NCBI GenBank assembly: GCA_012931725.1 | Contig: CM022947.1 | Location: 25,408,084 to 25,472,083, forward strand | DNA length: 64,000 nt | Reading direction: 5' to 3' | Origin: Litsea cubeba | Lineage: Eukaryota; Streptophyta; Magnoliopsida; Laurales; Lauraceae | In this document: piece by piece, positions 9,559-19,163 of the stretch | Layout of the letters: each line of letters starts with the position of its first letter | Position numbering within the stretch: the stretch's first letter is position 1 | Program-made: the position numbers and the translations under genes | The notes under the pieces: generated by a model | Seen by the model: only the letters and a program-made list of their open reading frames with translations | Told to the model about the DNA's origin: nothing | Database searches by the model: none

Positions 9559-12450
9559 ATGTTGATCAAAGCACTCCACATCTGTCCCCAAAACTCCCAT
9601 ACTTCCTCACTACCAAAGGCCCAACCCACCTTCCAAAAACCCCACAAAAGCAACCCACCTTTTCAAATCTCAAAACTCCCTCAAAAACGCAACCATGAAA
9701 TCTCCATTCTCAAAGAGATTTGCAGGCATGGAAGTCTCAAGCAAGCTTTCCTCTCATTCAACAACACCCTCTCCACCCACCAAAACCATACTACTCAATT
9801 CCCTTGGGAAGAGGCCTTTTCATCCTTGCTTGAGCTCTGTGCAACCCAAGGAGCAGTATACCAGGGTCAGCAGATCCATGCTCACATTCTAACATCCAAC
9901 GCCAGCCTTGATGATGGGTTCCTGGCCACAAAACTTGTGTTTATGTATGGAAAATGTGGGCTCCTCTCAGATGCACAAAGGGTGTTTGATGAAATGACCC
10001 AAAGAAGTGTTTTTGCTTGGAATGCACTAATTGGGGCTTATGCATCCAGTGGGAGGCATTATGAAGCCCTTGAAATATATTGGGCAATGCGGGTGGCAGG
10101 AATCGTCTATGATGCTTGCACTTTAACCGTGGTTCTGAAGGCCTGTGGCATGCTTAAAGATCTTGATCATGGGACTGAAATTCATGGCTTGGCAATTAAG
10201 TGTGGGCTTGTTTCATTTGGTTTCCTTGTCAATTCCCTTATTTCCATGTATTCAAGGTGCGGGGATTTTAGTCGGGCAAGGCGGTTATTTGAACTGCTGC
10301 CAGAGAGAGAGGATGTTGTGACATGGAACTCTGTTATATCAGCGTACTCGCAAAATGGGCAGTATTTTGAAGCCTTGAGGAAATTTAGAGAAATGCAGAA
10401 GGCTGGGGTGGCCATGAACACGTATACTGCCGTGGGTGTTCTTCAAGCTTGCACGGAGCTGTCGCTTGCGAGATTTGGAATGGAGATCCATGCTGCACTT
10501 CTGAGATCTGGTCGTAAACTTGATATGTTTGAGGCCAATGCCTTGGTTGTTATGTATGCAAGGTCTGATCGTATCGTGGATGCGGTTAAGATGTTCCATG
10601 CAATGGATGAGATAGATAGTGTTTCGTGGAATTCGATGCTTTCAGGGTATGTGCAAAATGGGTTTTACAATGAAGCTCTCGGATTTTTCTATCAAATGCA
10701 GGAGCTTGGTCATAAACCTGATCAGGTTTCAGTTATTAGCATAGTTTCTGCATCTGGCAGGTTAGGAAACGTGTTGAATGGAATGGAGATTCATGCTTAT
10801 GCAATAAAACGGGGATTTGATTCTGACATGCAGGTTGGAAACACTCTCATAGACATGTATGTGAAGTGTTGTTGTGTCAAGTATGCTGAACGTATTTTCT
10901 ACAGAATGACTGATAAAGATTTCATATCTTGGACGACAATGATAGCTGGTTATGCACAGAATCATTATTACTTGGAGGCCATCAATTTGTTTACGCAAGT
11001 GCAGAGAGAGGGGATGAAAGTAGACCCAATGATGATTGGAAGTGTCCTGCATGCTTGTGGTGGTTTGATGTGCATTTCCTATGCAGAACAAATTCACTGT
11101 TATGCTGTCAGAAATGGGTTGTTTGATCTTGTACTAGAGAATTCAGTTTTAGACACATACGGACTATGTGGAAAGATTAAGTACGCATCACAACTGTTTA
11201 AAATGATGAAGGACAAGGACATCGTGTCATGGACAAGCATGATATCTTCTTACGTCCGTAATGGCCTTGCAAATGAGGCCCTTGATATGTTCCGTGAAAT
11301 GATAGAGGCTGATATTGAAATCGATATGGTAGCGATGATGGGCATACTCTCAGCTGTTGCTAGTTTATCCACCTTGAGTAAAGGCAAAGAGATTCATGGA
11401 TTCCTAATTAGAAGGTGCTTTGACATGGATGGACCCATCATTAGTTCGCTTGTGGATATGTATGCAAGGTGTGGAACTGTTGATAACTGTTTTAAAGTAT
11501 TTAACATGATCAGATGTGATGATCAGGTATTATGGACTAGTATGATAAATGCTTGTGGCATGCATGGTCGAGGCGATGAAGCTGTTGATTTGTTCAGAAA
11601 AATGCAGCAAACCAGTGTGAAACCTGATCATATTACCTTCTTGGTGCTCCTTTATGCTTGCAGCCATTCGGGACTGTTTGACGAAGGGAGAATATACTTG
11701 GAAATCATGAAAAATGAATACCAATTAGAGCCATGGCCAGACCACTATGCATGTGTGGTCGATCTTCTTGGTCGTTCTGATCGTTTGAATGAAGCATATG
11801 AGTTCATCAAAAACATGCCTATTGAACCAACTGCTGCAGTGTGGTGTGCTCTTCTTGGGGCTTGCCGGGTTCACTCTGATAATGAGCTAGGAGAATTTGC
11901 AGCAAGGAAGCTACTTGAATTGGATTCAGAGAACCCGGGCAACTATGTTCTAGCGTCGAATGTTTTTGCTGCTTCAAAAAAATGGAAAGATGTGGAAGAG
12001 GTGAGAATGAGAATGAGGGTAAAGGGGCTGAAGAAGAATCCTGCGTGTAGTTGGATTGAAGTCGGAAATAAAGTGCATACATTCATTGCAAGGGACAGGT
12101 CTCACCCTCAGACACTAGAGATCTATTCCAAGTTGGATGACATTATTAGTACATTGGAGAAAGAAGCAGGGTATGTGGCTGAGACAAGGTTTGTTTTGCA
12201 CAATGTAAGAGAAGATGAAAAGAAAAAGTTGCTGCATGGACACAGTGAGAGGCTTGCCATTGCCTTTGGTCTGATAGCCACTCCTAAAGGAACCCCTATT
12301 CGGATCACCAAGAACCTAAGGGTGTGTGGTGATTGTCATCATTTTACTAAGCTTGTTTCTAAGTACTTTGAACGAGAAATTGTTGTGAGAGATGCGAACA
12401 GATTCCATCATTTCATAAGCGGGCTCTGTTCTTGTGGAGATTTTTGGTGA
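9559..12450 (+). CDS. OTP86: PLS-class DYW pentatricopeptide repeat protein, OTP86 (At3g63370)-like, chloroplast RNA editing
   Basis: Single-exon gene, 963 residues from the ATG at 9559; an earlier in-frame ATG at 9520 has T at -3, whereas 9559 has G at -3 and gives a length close to the Arabidopsis homologue (about 960 as I recall). The N-terminus is Ser/Lys/Pro-rich and acid-poor, as in plastid transit peptides. Then come about 20 P, L and S PPR motifs (for example LVFMYGKCG, NTLIDMYVKC, DKDFISWTTMIAGYAQN), E motifs, and a C-terminal DYW deaminase domain with the HSE zinc/catalytic motif (near 12238), CGDCHH (near 12325) and a terminal DFW instead of DYW. Such proteins bind organelle RNA base by base and deaminate C to U; Arabidopsis OTP86 acts on a plastid rps14 site. 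Orthology rests on remembered sequence similarity. Confidence 0.9.
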   Translation: MLIKALHICPQNSHTSSLPKAQPTFQKPHKSNPPFQISKLPQKRNHEISILKEICRHGSLKQAFLSFNNTLSTHQNHTTQFPWEEAFSSLLELCATQGAVYQGQQIHAHILTSNASLDDGFLATKLVFMYGKCGLLSDAQRVFDEMTQRSVFAWNALIGAYASSGRHYEALEIYWAMRVAGIVYDACTLTVVLKACGMLKDLDHGTEIHGLAIKCGLVSFGFLVNSLISMYSRCGDFSRARRLFELLPEREDVVTWNSVISAYSQNGQYFEALRKFREMQKAGVAMNTYTAVGVLQACTELSLARFGMEIHAALLRSGRKLDMFEANALVVMYARSDRIVDAVKMFHAMDEIDSVSWNSMLSGYVQNGFYNEALGFFYQMQELGHKPDQVSVISIVSASGRLGNVLNGMEIHAYAIKRGFDSDMQVGNTLIDMYVKCCCVKYAERIFYRMTDKDFISWTTMIAGYAQNHYYLEAINLFTQVQREGMKVDPMMIGSVLHACGGLMCISYAEQIHCYAVRNGLFDLVLENSVLDTYGLCGKIKYASQLFKMMKDKDIVSWTSMISSYVRNGLANEALDMFREMIEADIEIDMVAMMGILSAVASLSTLSKGKEIHGFLIRRCFDMDGPIISSLVDMYARCGTVDNCFKVFNMIRCDDQVLWTSMINACGMHGRGDEAVDLFRKMQQTSVKPDHITFLVLLYACSHSGLFDEGRIYLEIMKNEYQLEPWPDHYACVVDLLGRSDRLNEAYEFIKNMPIEPTAAVWCALLGACRVHSDNELGEFAARKLLELDSENPGNYVLASNVFAASKKWKDVEEVRMRMRVKGLKKNPACSWIEVGNKVHTFIARDRSHPQTLEIYSKLDDIISTLEKEAGYVAETRFVLHNVREDEKKKLLHGHSERLAIAFGLIATPKGTPIRITKNLRVCGDCHHFTKLVSKYFEREIVVRDANRFHHFISGLCSCGDFW

Positions 12451-13739
12451 ATCACAGAATCATTTTTACCCAACAAGACAGCATTTAGCCCTAAAAGGAA
12501 TAATCAGATATGGCATTCATTATGAAGACTCTGGGCATCATCTGAAGACTGATAGTGAAAAAGAAATTGCATGCAACTCTTTTGGCTGGTGGGGCAACTC
12601 TTTTGGCTGGTGGGGCTTTGTTTTTGCTGACTGAACTGCGTCCAAGTCAGGCTCGAGTTTGAGGCTTTTGTTTCATTGACGGTTTGCAAGATGGTTGGCA
12701 CAGGTTGTCACCCAAGAAGTGTTCTATCCTCGTGAAAATTGAAAATCTGATGATCAATTGATGGAAATGAGACAGAGCTGGATTGTGAGTAAACTTCATT
12801 GTTAAAAGCAGAAAAAGATAAGGCAGAGCTGGATTATTGAAATGTCAGTTTTCTAGTCCAAGTTGAATTGGATTGTGCGTGTGGAGGGTGAAAGGCGCAG
12901 AAATAGAAATGGGACCTCCGCTGAAGACTGTTCAACTGAATTTGATGGTCGTTTGTCTGGTGGTCAAGGTTCAGCCTGCATTTGTGGAGTCTTGAGAGAG
13001 AATCAAGGAGTTGTAATTATCTTTGGTTTGATATTATTGGCTGTAAGGACTTCATATTTTAAGTGTTGATCCCTACCATACCAAATGCAATTCCCAGATG
13101 TATGAGGAGCAGTAATCAACATGTTTGCAGTGTTGTTAGTCAGGTACAAGTTAAGTTAATATTAAATTTTGCTCTGTTATTAATTAGTTGATTGTTCAAC
13201 TTAGTCGACTCGTGGTTTGTTTTGATAAGTTGAAGAAAGTGAAAACCAAGAACCTATGATGCCTGGATACAAATATGGGTATGGACACGAATATGGGGAT
13301 ACGACTCTGTACTTTTAAAATTTTAGAACACTGATATGGATACGGGTGTCCTAATTTTTCCTTTAGGTCACATTTGAATTAATGAAATTATCATTGTTTA
13401 TGTTCCTTTCTAACATTTTCTATGTTGAGAAGTAAGAAAATTTAAAGAACTAAATGAAATAATGTACTTGCTAAGTAGGATATGCTAAACTTACCCTAGA
13501 AGTATTGGGAACCAATACAAGCATCATATCGGTCCGATACGGATTCATTGTGCTTGTACAAGTATCAAGGTATCAGAGCCAAGAACAAGCTTTTTAATAT
13601 GCGTGATATGAACACGCACCTCAATTATGGTAAATGCATTTCTACTTGTTATCAGGGATTTTGTTTTTCTAGAAATACCTATACTATAGTTTCTATAGTC
13701 CCCGTCTACTTTTTAAGTGATTGAAAACTAAAATACCCA
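12451..13739. other. 3' flank of the PPR gene and intergenic DNA
   Basis: The first few hundred bases are probably 3' UTR. A 21-bp tandem duplication (CTTTTGGCTGGTGGGGCAA type) lies at about 12578-12618. At 13255-13610 GATAC/TATGG-rich words recur (ATGGGTATGG, GATATGGATACGGG, GGTCCGATACGG), suggesting a small degenerate repeat. No gene seen. Confidence 0.5.
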
Positions 13740-14542
13740 TGTAAGTGCAAAAAATGTAACTCACAAAAAGAGGGGGTGCCCGCATGGACTTATCCAAAGA
13801 GATTAGGAACACCGATGCCTGCGCCTGAAGCCTGAGAAAAGGAAGAAGAATAGCAGGTCGGAGGACCCTGGCTGTGGGCAGCGCAGGGCTCTCCCATGCC
13901 TAAGTTAGTGTGAGAACTAAGCAGAGGATGGAGATTTTGGGGGAAGAAGATGGGCATACCAGAGTAGTGTATTCGTTGGCTCTCTTCACTCTGGAGCTGT
14001 AGCTGTGCTTATATAAAAGAAGAGAGGAGGCAAGGAGGTGGTTGACTATCTTGTCATAGCCCATTTTGTCAGGTACTAGGGAGGCGCAGTCCCATCATAG
14101 CCTACTTTTCTTTAATTGCAGTCCCATCGAGCCTTATCATGGTGTTTTGGGAGCTATGGGCGGCGATCTGTCTGGGATTATGGGTGGTGTCCTTGTCTTG
14201 TCGCACATGTCGTAGCGTGCTTGAGCATCCATGGGAGGACAGCTGTCAGTGCTCAGTACTTTTACCGAGATGAGGCTCTTGGCCGAGCTGGAGCGTCTCG
14301 CCGAGGTGAGGACCTGCCGGAGATGGAGGGTCCTGACACTGTTGCCGAGGTTGGGGAGCCGAGGTCGGGAACGACCTTGACTTGGCTAGAGAGAGATCTG
14401 GCAAAGGTGCCGAGATGGAGCACTCGGCCGAAGTGGATTCTACCGAGGTGAAGTGCTTGGCCGAGATGGATTTAGCTAGTGTGGGAATCCGAGATGGAGC
14501 ATCTGGCAGCGACTCTGATGAGTTCGGGAATATCCCCACACA
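13740..14542 (-). repeat. 3' LTR of the TR-GAG element
   Basis: 803 bp, matching 17062-17864 with scattered substitutions of a few percent, so the insertion is not recent. It contains a TATATAAAAG-type sequence near 14010 in plus orientation (of unclear relevance) and many GCCGAG(A/G)TGG words. Next to it at 14543-14560 the minus strand shows a G-rich polypurine stretch, as expected before a 3' LTR. Confidence 0.9.
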
Positions 14543-15059
14543 ATAACCCCCCAGCTTCTGAGCTCTGAGAGTACTCTTTGAGGTCGGAAGCTAAGAAGGG
14601 AGGAGTTGTTGAGCTTGATAATCTTCAGTGTCGGGTTTGTCGCCAACTGAGAGACCGAGACGTGACCAGCTGGTTCGTCGCCAAAGGTGTAGTCTTGTTG
14701 GAAGTATTCTAATGATGCTGCCGAGGAGGCCAGCACTGCTGCCGAGCTGGAGGCTGGCACTGCTGCCGAGCTGATGACTGGCACTGCTGCCGACCTGGGT
14801 GTAGCTAAGAATCGAGACGTGACCAACTGGCTCGTCACCAGCGGTGCAGTCTCGTTGGCTGACGATACGGTACTGATACCGAGATGTGCTCGCAACCGAG
14901 AGCAGCATGAGGCCGAGGAGGTGATATGGAACAGTCTCTTTGGCATTCTTGTTGAGCTGCCATTGGCTGAGGTGGAGACGTGGAGCAGTCTCTTTGGCCG
15001 AGGTGGAGGAGCCTTGCCGGTACACCAGAGCAGTCTCTTTGGCGCTGGCTGAGATGGAG

Positions 15060-15475
15060 AAGCCTGGGCGTATGAACCCGAGGCAGTCTGAGAGTGTATG
15101 AACCCAAAGTTTTAGGAGTGACTGGGTGTATGAACCCTAAGTTAGTCCCTGGGTGCGTGACCCCAAAATTTAGGGAAGACTGGGTGTATGAACCCGAGGT
15201 CAGTCCCAGGGTGTATGAACCCAAAGTTTTAGGAGCACTGGGTATATGAACCCTAAGTCAGTCCCTTGGTGCGTGAACCCAAAATTTAGGGAAGACTGGG
15301 TGTATGAACCCGATGTCAGTCCCAGGGTATATGAACCCAAAGTTCTAGGAGCGACTGGGTGTATGAACCCTAAGTCAGTCCCTGGGTGCGTGAACCCAAA
15401 GTTTAGGGAAGACTGGGTGTATGAACCCGATGTCAGTCCTAGGGTGTATGAACCCAAAGTTAGTCTCTCTGGCAT
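15060..15475. repeat. Minisatellite with GGGTGTATGAACCC units
   Basis: The motif GGGTGTATGAACCC and close variants occurs about 15 times, spaced about 30 bp, arranged in a higher-order repeat of about 120 bp (units ending in AAAGTTTTAGGAG, CTAAGTCAGTCCC, AAATTTAGGGAAGAC). It lies between gag and the 3' LTR. The motif contains the inverted repeat GGGT...ACCC. The long open frames across it are artefacts of repetition. Confidence 0.95.
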
Positions 15476-15699
15476 TCGTCGAGATGGAGAAGCTTGGGTG
15501 TATGAACCCGAGGGCAGTCTCTCTGGCGCTGGCCTAGACCAACATGAGGCCGAACCTGCGTGAAGCGCGTAGCTAGCACGAGGGCGACACCAGCATGAGT
15601 CGAGAATTTGGCGCTGGTGCCGCGATGCACGAAGTCGAGATCTTGCACGTAGTCGAGACGCAAGAGATCGAGATCTGACGCGCGGCCGAGATGTAGGAG

Positions 15700-15930
15700 C
15701 ACGGGGCTCTGGATGACTGATGGCGATAGAGGACCGTGCGATCAAGGCTGACAGCATAGGACCGTGCCGTCGAAATGATGGTAGAGGGTCGTACGATCGA
15801 AGCCGACAGTAGAGGGTCGTGCCGGTGTCATCGAAGCTGACGGCGCCATCGACGCTGACAGTAGAGGACCATGCCGCCAGAAATGACGGTAGAGGGTCGT
15901 GTGATCGAAGCTGACGGGCGGTCGAAGCTA
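15700..15930. repeat. Second minisatellite with TAGAGGGTCGTGCG-type units
   Basis: Six or more degenerate units containing AGAGG(A/G)(C/T)CGTGC and GATCGAAGCTGACAG, spaced about 30-45 bp, in the same non-coding part of the TR-GAG element. Confidence 0.8.
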
Positions 15931-15948
15931 AGTGATGATAGGAGACAT

Positions 15949-17013
15949 CTAGCTGCCTCCCGAGCTGGAGTGGACTTCTGCCGAGCTGGGGACTGCTGCC
16001 GAGCTGGAGGCTTCTGCCGAGCTTGAAGCTGTCTGGTCGTTTTCGTAGAGGTTGAAGCGTTCCTGGGCTCGGGCTTCGTCTGCTTCTTGCCTGACGAATC
16101 GGTTTACCCTGGTCATTAGTGCTGACATAGTGACCACGGGATGTATGACCAAGTCTCTTCGAAGCTCGTTGCTTGGTAGGAGGGCTTGTTGGAAACACAT
16201 GACTGCTATTGTATCTGAGGAATTTTCGATCTGGCTGTAGACAATCCAGAACCTCTTGGCGAACTGCGTGATGTTCTCGGTTTGCTTCATTCTGAGGGCC
16301 ATCAGGATGGCGGCCGACCTGGGGATGACCCTGTGAGCTTGGAACTTCGTCATGAAGGAATTTCGGAGCTGCTGCCAACTTTTGATCGACCCTTGGGGGG
16401 AGTGCGCAGAACCACTTCAAGGGGAGGTCCCCGAGGCTGGAAGAGAAGACTCTGCAGTTCAGGTGGCCTGCATCGCCCCACACCGACATCCTCTGAGTGA
16501 AGTGCCGGAGGTGTGCTGCTGGGTCTGAGGTCCCATCGTAAACGCGAACCTCGGGACATTGAAATCTTCAGGAAGGGGGAAGTTTTTTATTTCTGGAGAG
16601 AAAGGGGATGTGCCGAGATTGTGAGAATTTAGCAGAGCTCGAGTGAGACCGGCCATCTCCAAATTCCGCTGAACTGCTTGCTCGATGTGTTGATCAAGCC
16701 AATCTTTTAGCTTTTGCCTTCGCCTTTTTAAGGAACTAGAGGGAGGAGCAAAGGTTGCTCCTCTGTCTTGTATCTGCTGCTGAAGTTGACGGATCAACTC
16801 GCCCTGCGCTTGTATGGTAAGGCTTTGGGCCCTGATCTTTGCGAGAAGTGGGTTGTCGTCGTCAATCTAATGATGGGGTTCGTCTGGCTGGGATTCCTGC
16901 CTGTGGATGCCCGCTGAGCCAAACCTTGCCCCGGACCTTCCTTGGCGGGGGACCGGCGACAGTTGCATTGGCAGTGTTGATGGTCCTTTGCCTTTTTCAG
17001 TTCTTCGAGGCAT
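15949..17013 (-). pseudogene. gag: Gag remnant of the TR-GAG element
   Basis: The start codon is at 17013 (MPRRTEKGKG). The frame has a TAG near 16868 (compatible with CAG to TAG), then a predicted alpha-helical segment (KLKDWLDQHIEQAVQRNLE), the FPLPEDFNVPRF entry to the capsid domain, and after two frameshifts CRVFSSSLGDLPLKWFCALP, SIKSWQQLRNSFMTKFQ and FAKRFWIVYSQIE. This is the Retrotrans_gag pattern of plant Ty3/Gypsy elements. No zinc knuckle was seen before 15949. Interrupted and inactive. Confidence 0.8.
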
Positions 17014-17039
17014 GGTGTTTGGGAAGATGACTTTTTGAT

Positions 17040-17061
17040 CTTTCCCACAGACGACACTAAT
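17040..17061 (-). other. Primer-binding site of the TR-GAG element
   Basis: The minus strand reads TTAGTGTCGTCTGTGGGAAA directly inside the LTR, close to the Ty3/Gypsy primer-binding sequence TTGGCGCCGTCTGTGGGAAC. Confidence 0.75.
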
Positions 17062-17864
17062 TGTAAGTGCAAAAAATGTAACTCACAAGAAGAGGGGGTG
17101 CCTGCATGGACTTATCCAAAGAGATTAGGAACACCGATGCTTGCGCCTGAAGCCTGAGAAAAGGAAGAAGAATAGCAGGTCAGAGGACCCTGGCTGTGGG
17201 CAGCGCAAGGCTCTCCGATGCCTAAGTTAGTGTGAGAACTAAGCAGATGATGGAGATTTTTGGGGAAAAAGATGGGCATACCATAATGGTGTATTCGTTG
17301 GCTCTGTTCGATCGGGAGCTGTAGTTGTGCTTATATAAAAGAAGAGAGGAGGTAAGGAGGTGGTTGACTGTCTTGTCATAGCCCACTTTGTCAAGTACTA
17401 GGGAGGCGCAGTCCCATCGTAGCCTACTTTTCTTTAATTGCAGTCCCATCGAGCCTTATCATGGCGTTTTAGGAGCTGTGGGCGGCGATCTGTCTGGGAT
17501 TATGGGTGGTGCCCTTGTCTTGTCGCACGTGCCGTAACGTGCTTGAGCGTCCATGGGAGGACAGCTGTCAGTGCTCAGTACTTTTACCGAGACGAGGCTC
17601 TTGGCCGAGATGGAGCGTCTCGCCGAGGTGAGGACCTAGCGGAGATGGAGGGTCCTGACACTGTTGCCGAGGTTGGGGAGCCGAGGTCGGGAACGACCTT
17701 GACTTGGCTAGAGAGAGATCTGGCAAAGGTGCCGAGATAGAGCACTCGGCCGAAGTGGATTCTACCGAGGTGAAGTGCCTGGCCGAGATGGATTTAGCTG
17801 GTGCGGGAGTCCGAGATGGAGCATCTGGTCGGGACTCTGATGAGTTCGGGAATATCCCCACACA
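17062..17864 (-). repeat. 5' LTR of the TR-GAG element
   Basis: 803 bp, partner of 13740-14542. It is the 5' LTR because the primer-binding site and the gag start lie just inside it on the minus strand. Confidence 0.9.
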
Positions 17865-19163
17865 ACCCCCTTTTCTAATAACCCGCTTTTGAGATGAATT
17901 TTGATTATAGTTGGGTTATTTGGGCTAAGCTAAGGTTCTGATTTGTATTAGGAGTAGTTTGAATCGATTTGGAATAAAAGCTTGCAGTTTTTCAGAATAG
18001 TTTGAAAAGAGTGGAGAAAAGTTGGAGAGTCCTAACACGCATGCAGATGGTGGGTAGTGGAGAGACAGTGAAGTCTCTAGTGCAGAGCTTCTCCCTCTTT
18101 GAATCCAGGATCTGTCATCATAAACCTTGGACTCGAGCTCTCGCCTCTATAAAACGGAACCCCTTCCTCCTGATTTAGAGATTATAGAAAGACCTAACTC
18201 CAAATCCAACCCTTATTTTTTAGGTTATCTTTGAGGATATTGTATTAAGATGATTCATTCTTATTTCTTTTTCCAGTTTCTTTTTCTTTCGCCTTTTTTA
18301 ATTTCTTTCAAATGATTCGTGCTCTTTTTGGGGCCTATTTAAAGATAAAATAACATAAAAATGCGCACAATAGAGGCATTCATTTTGAACAGCTCAGTTA
18401 ACAGGTGGCTCTCATTGTGGGTTTTGCCACTTCAACTTGGGAATTATCCAAGACTCGTGAAGATTTAGACTCAGTTGGAATTAAGTTTCAAAGAGATTTT
18501 AGTGAACGTCAACCACAAAAACCACAAATGTTAAAGAGTGATTTTTTAGCCCCTTGCAAATTAAAGTTGGAAGTCCAATAGTTTTCTTCTTCCCAGTGAG
18601 ATAGAAATTACTATCTTCATCACCACCACCATCACCATTATCTTCTTTTTTATCATACGAGGCCAATTTACCTTCCATGTACGTACCCCGTAAAAACATG
18701 CATTTCTTGTCAAGGTAGGCCACTTAATTAAAACTCCTTCATTTTGATTAGAAAGTAGCCAAAAATTGTGTTGGTTGCACAATCCTAAACATCCAATGAA
18801 ATGACTTCTCAAAAGATAAAAGTGAATGAGTATTAATATTCATCCATTTGGTTTCAGTCCCGGAGATGTATTGAATTGTCCAATCATCAGTGTCTTCTCT
18901 CCATCATTCATGCCACGAACAGATTAACGAATGGATTGTTCTGAACTTTGTTGATAATGATCACATCTACGAGTGGAGATTCTCCAAAATAGTTTGTGAA
19001 TGAAACCTCTTTAACCAAGTGGACTCTGCTTTCAGTTGGCCATTTTTACACTTACCACTAGATGGTTCATATCTTGTTTATGTGATTTCCACCGGCAGAT
19101 TCTCCAAAATAAGCAAAACATGTTCGTTCCAATCAAGGAAAACTCAGCGAGTTGGCTCTTGAC
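17865..19163. other. Intergenic DNA left of the hAT element
   Basis: A promoter-like CTCTATAAAACGG sits near 18150 with a CT-rich region downstream, but no gene follows. A short minus-strand frame at 18499-18723 is Asp/Gly-rich in part and not recognised. The last ~50 bp (to 19163) form an open frame that appears to continue beyond the hAT element (see findings). Confidence 0.4.

Larger units (their letters stand above)
13740..17864 (-). mobile_element. Complete non-autonomous LTR retrotransposon of TR-GAG type
   Basis: Two 803-bp direct LTRs (13740-14542 and 17062-17864), starting TGTAAGTGCAAAA and ending CCCCACACA on the plus strand, enclose a 2.5-kb interior. Flanks ACCCA and ACCCC form an imperfect 5-bp target duplication. 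A primer-binding site next to the right LTR and a gag remnant both read on the minus strand. No protease, reverse transcriptase or integrase is present, so mobilisation would have needed proteins from another Ty3/Gypsy element. The interior is dominated by minisatellites. Confidence 0.9.

Noticed and set aside
15200..16489. 429-codon minus-strand open frame
   Set aside because: It runs across the two minisatellites and only its 5' end overlaps gag in a shifted frame. Length is a by-product of repeats lacking stops.
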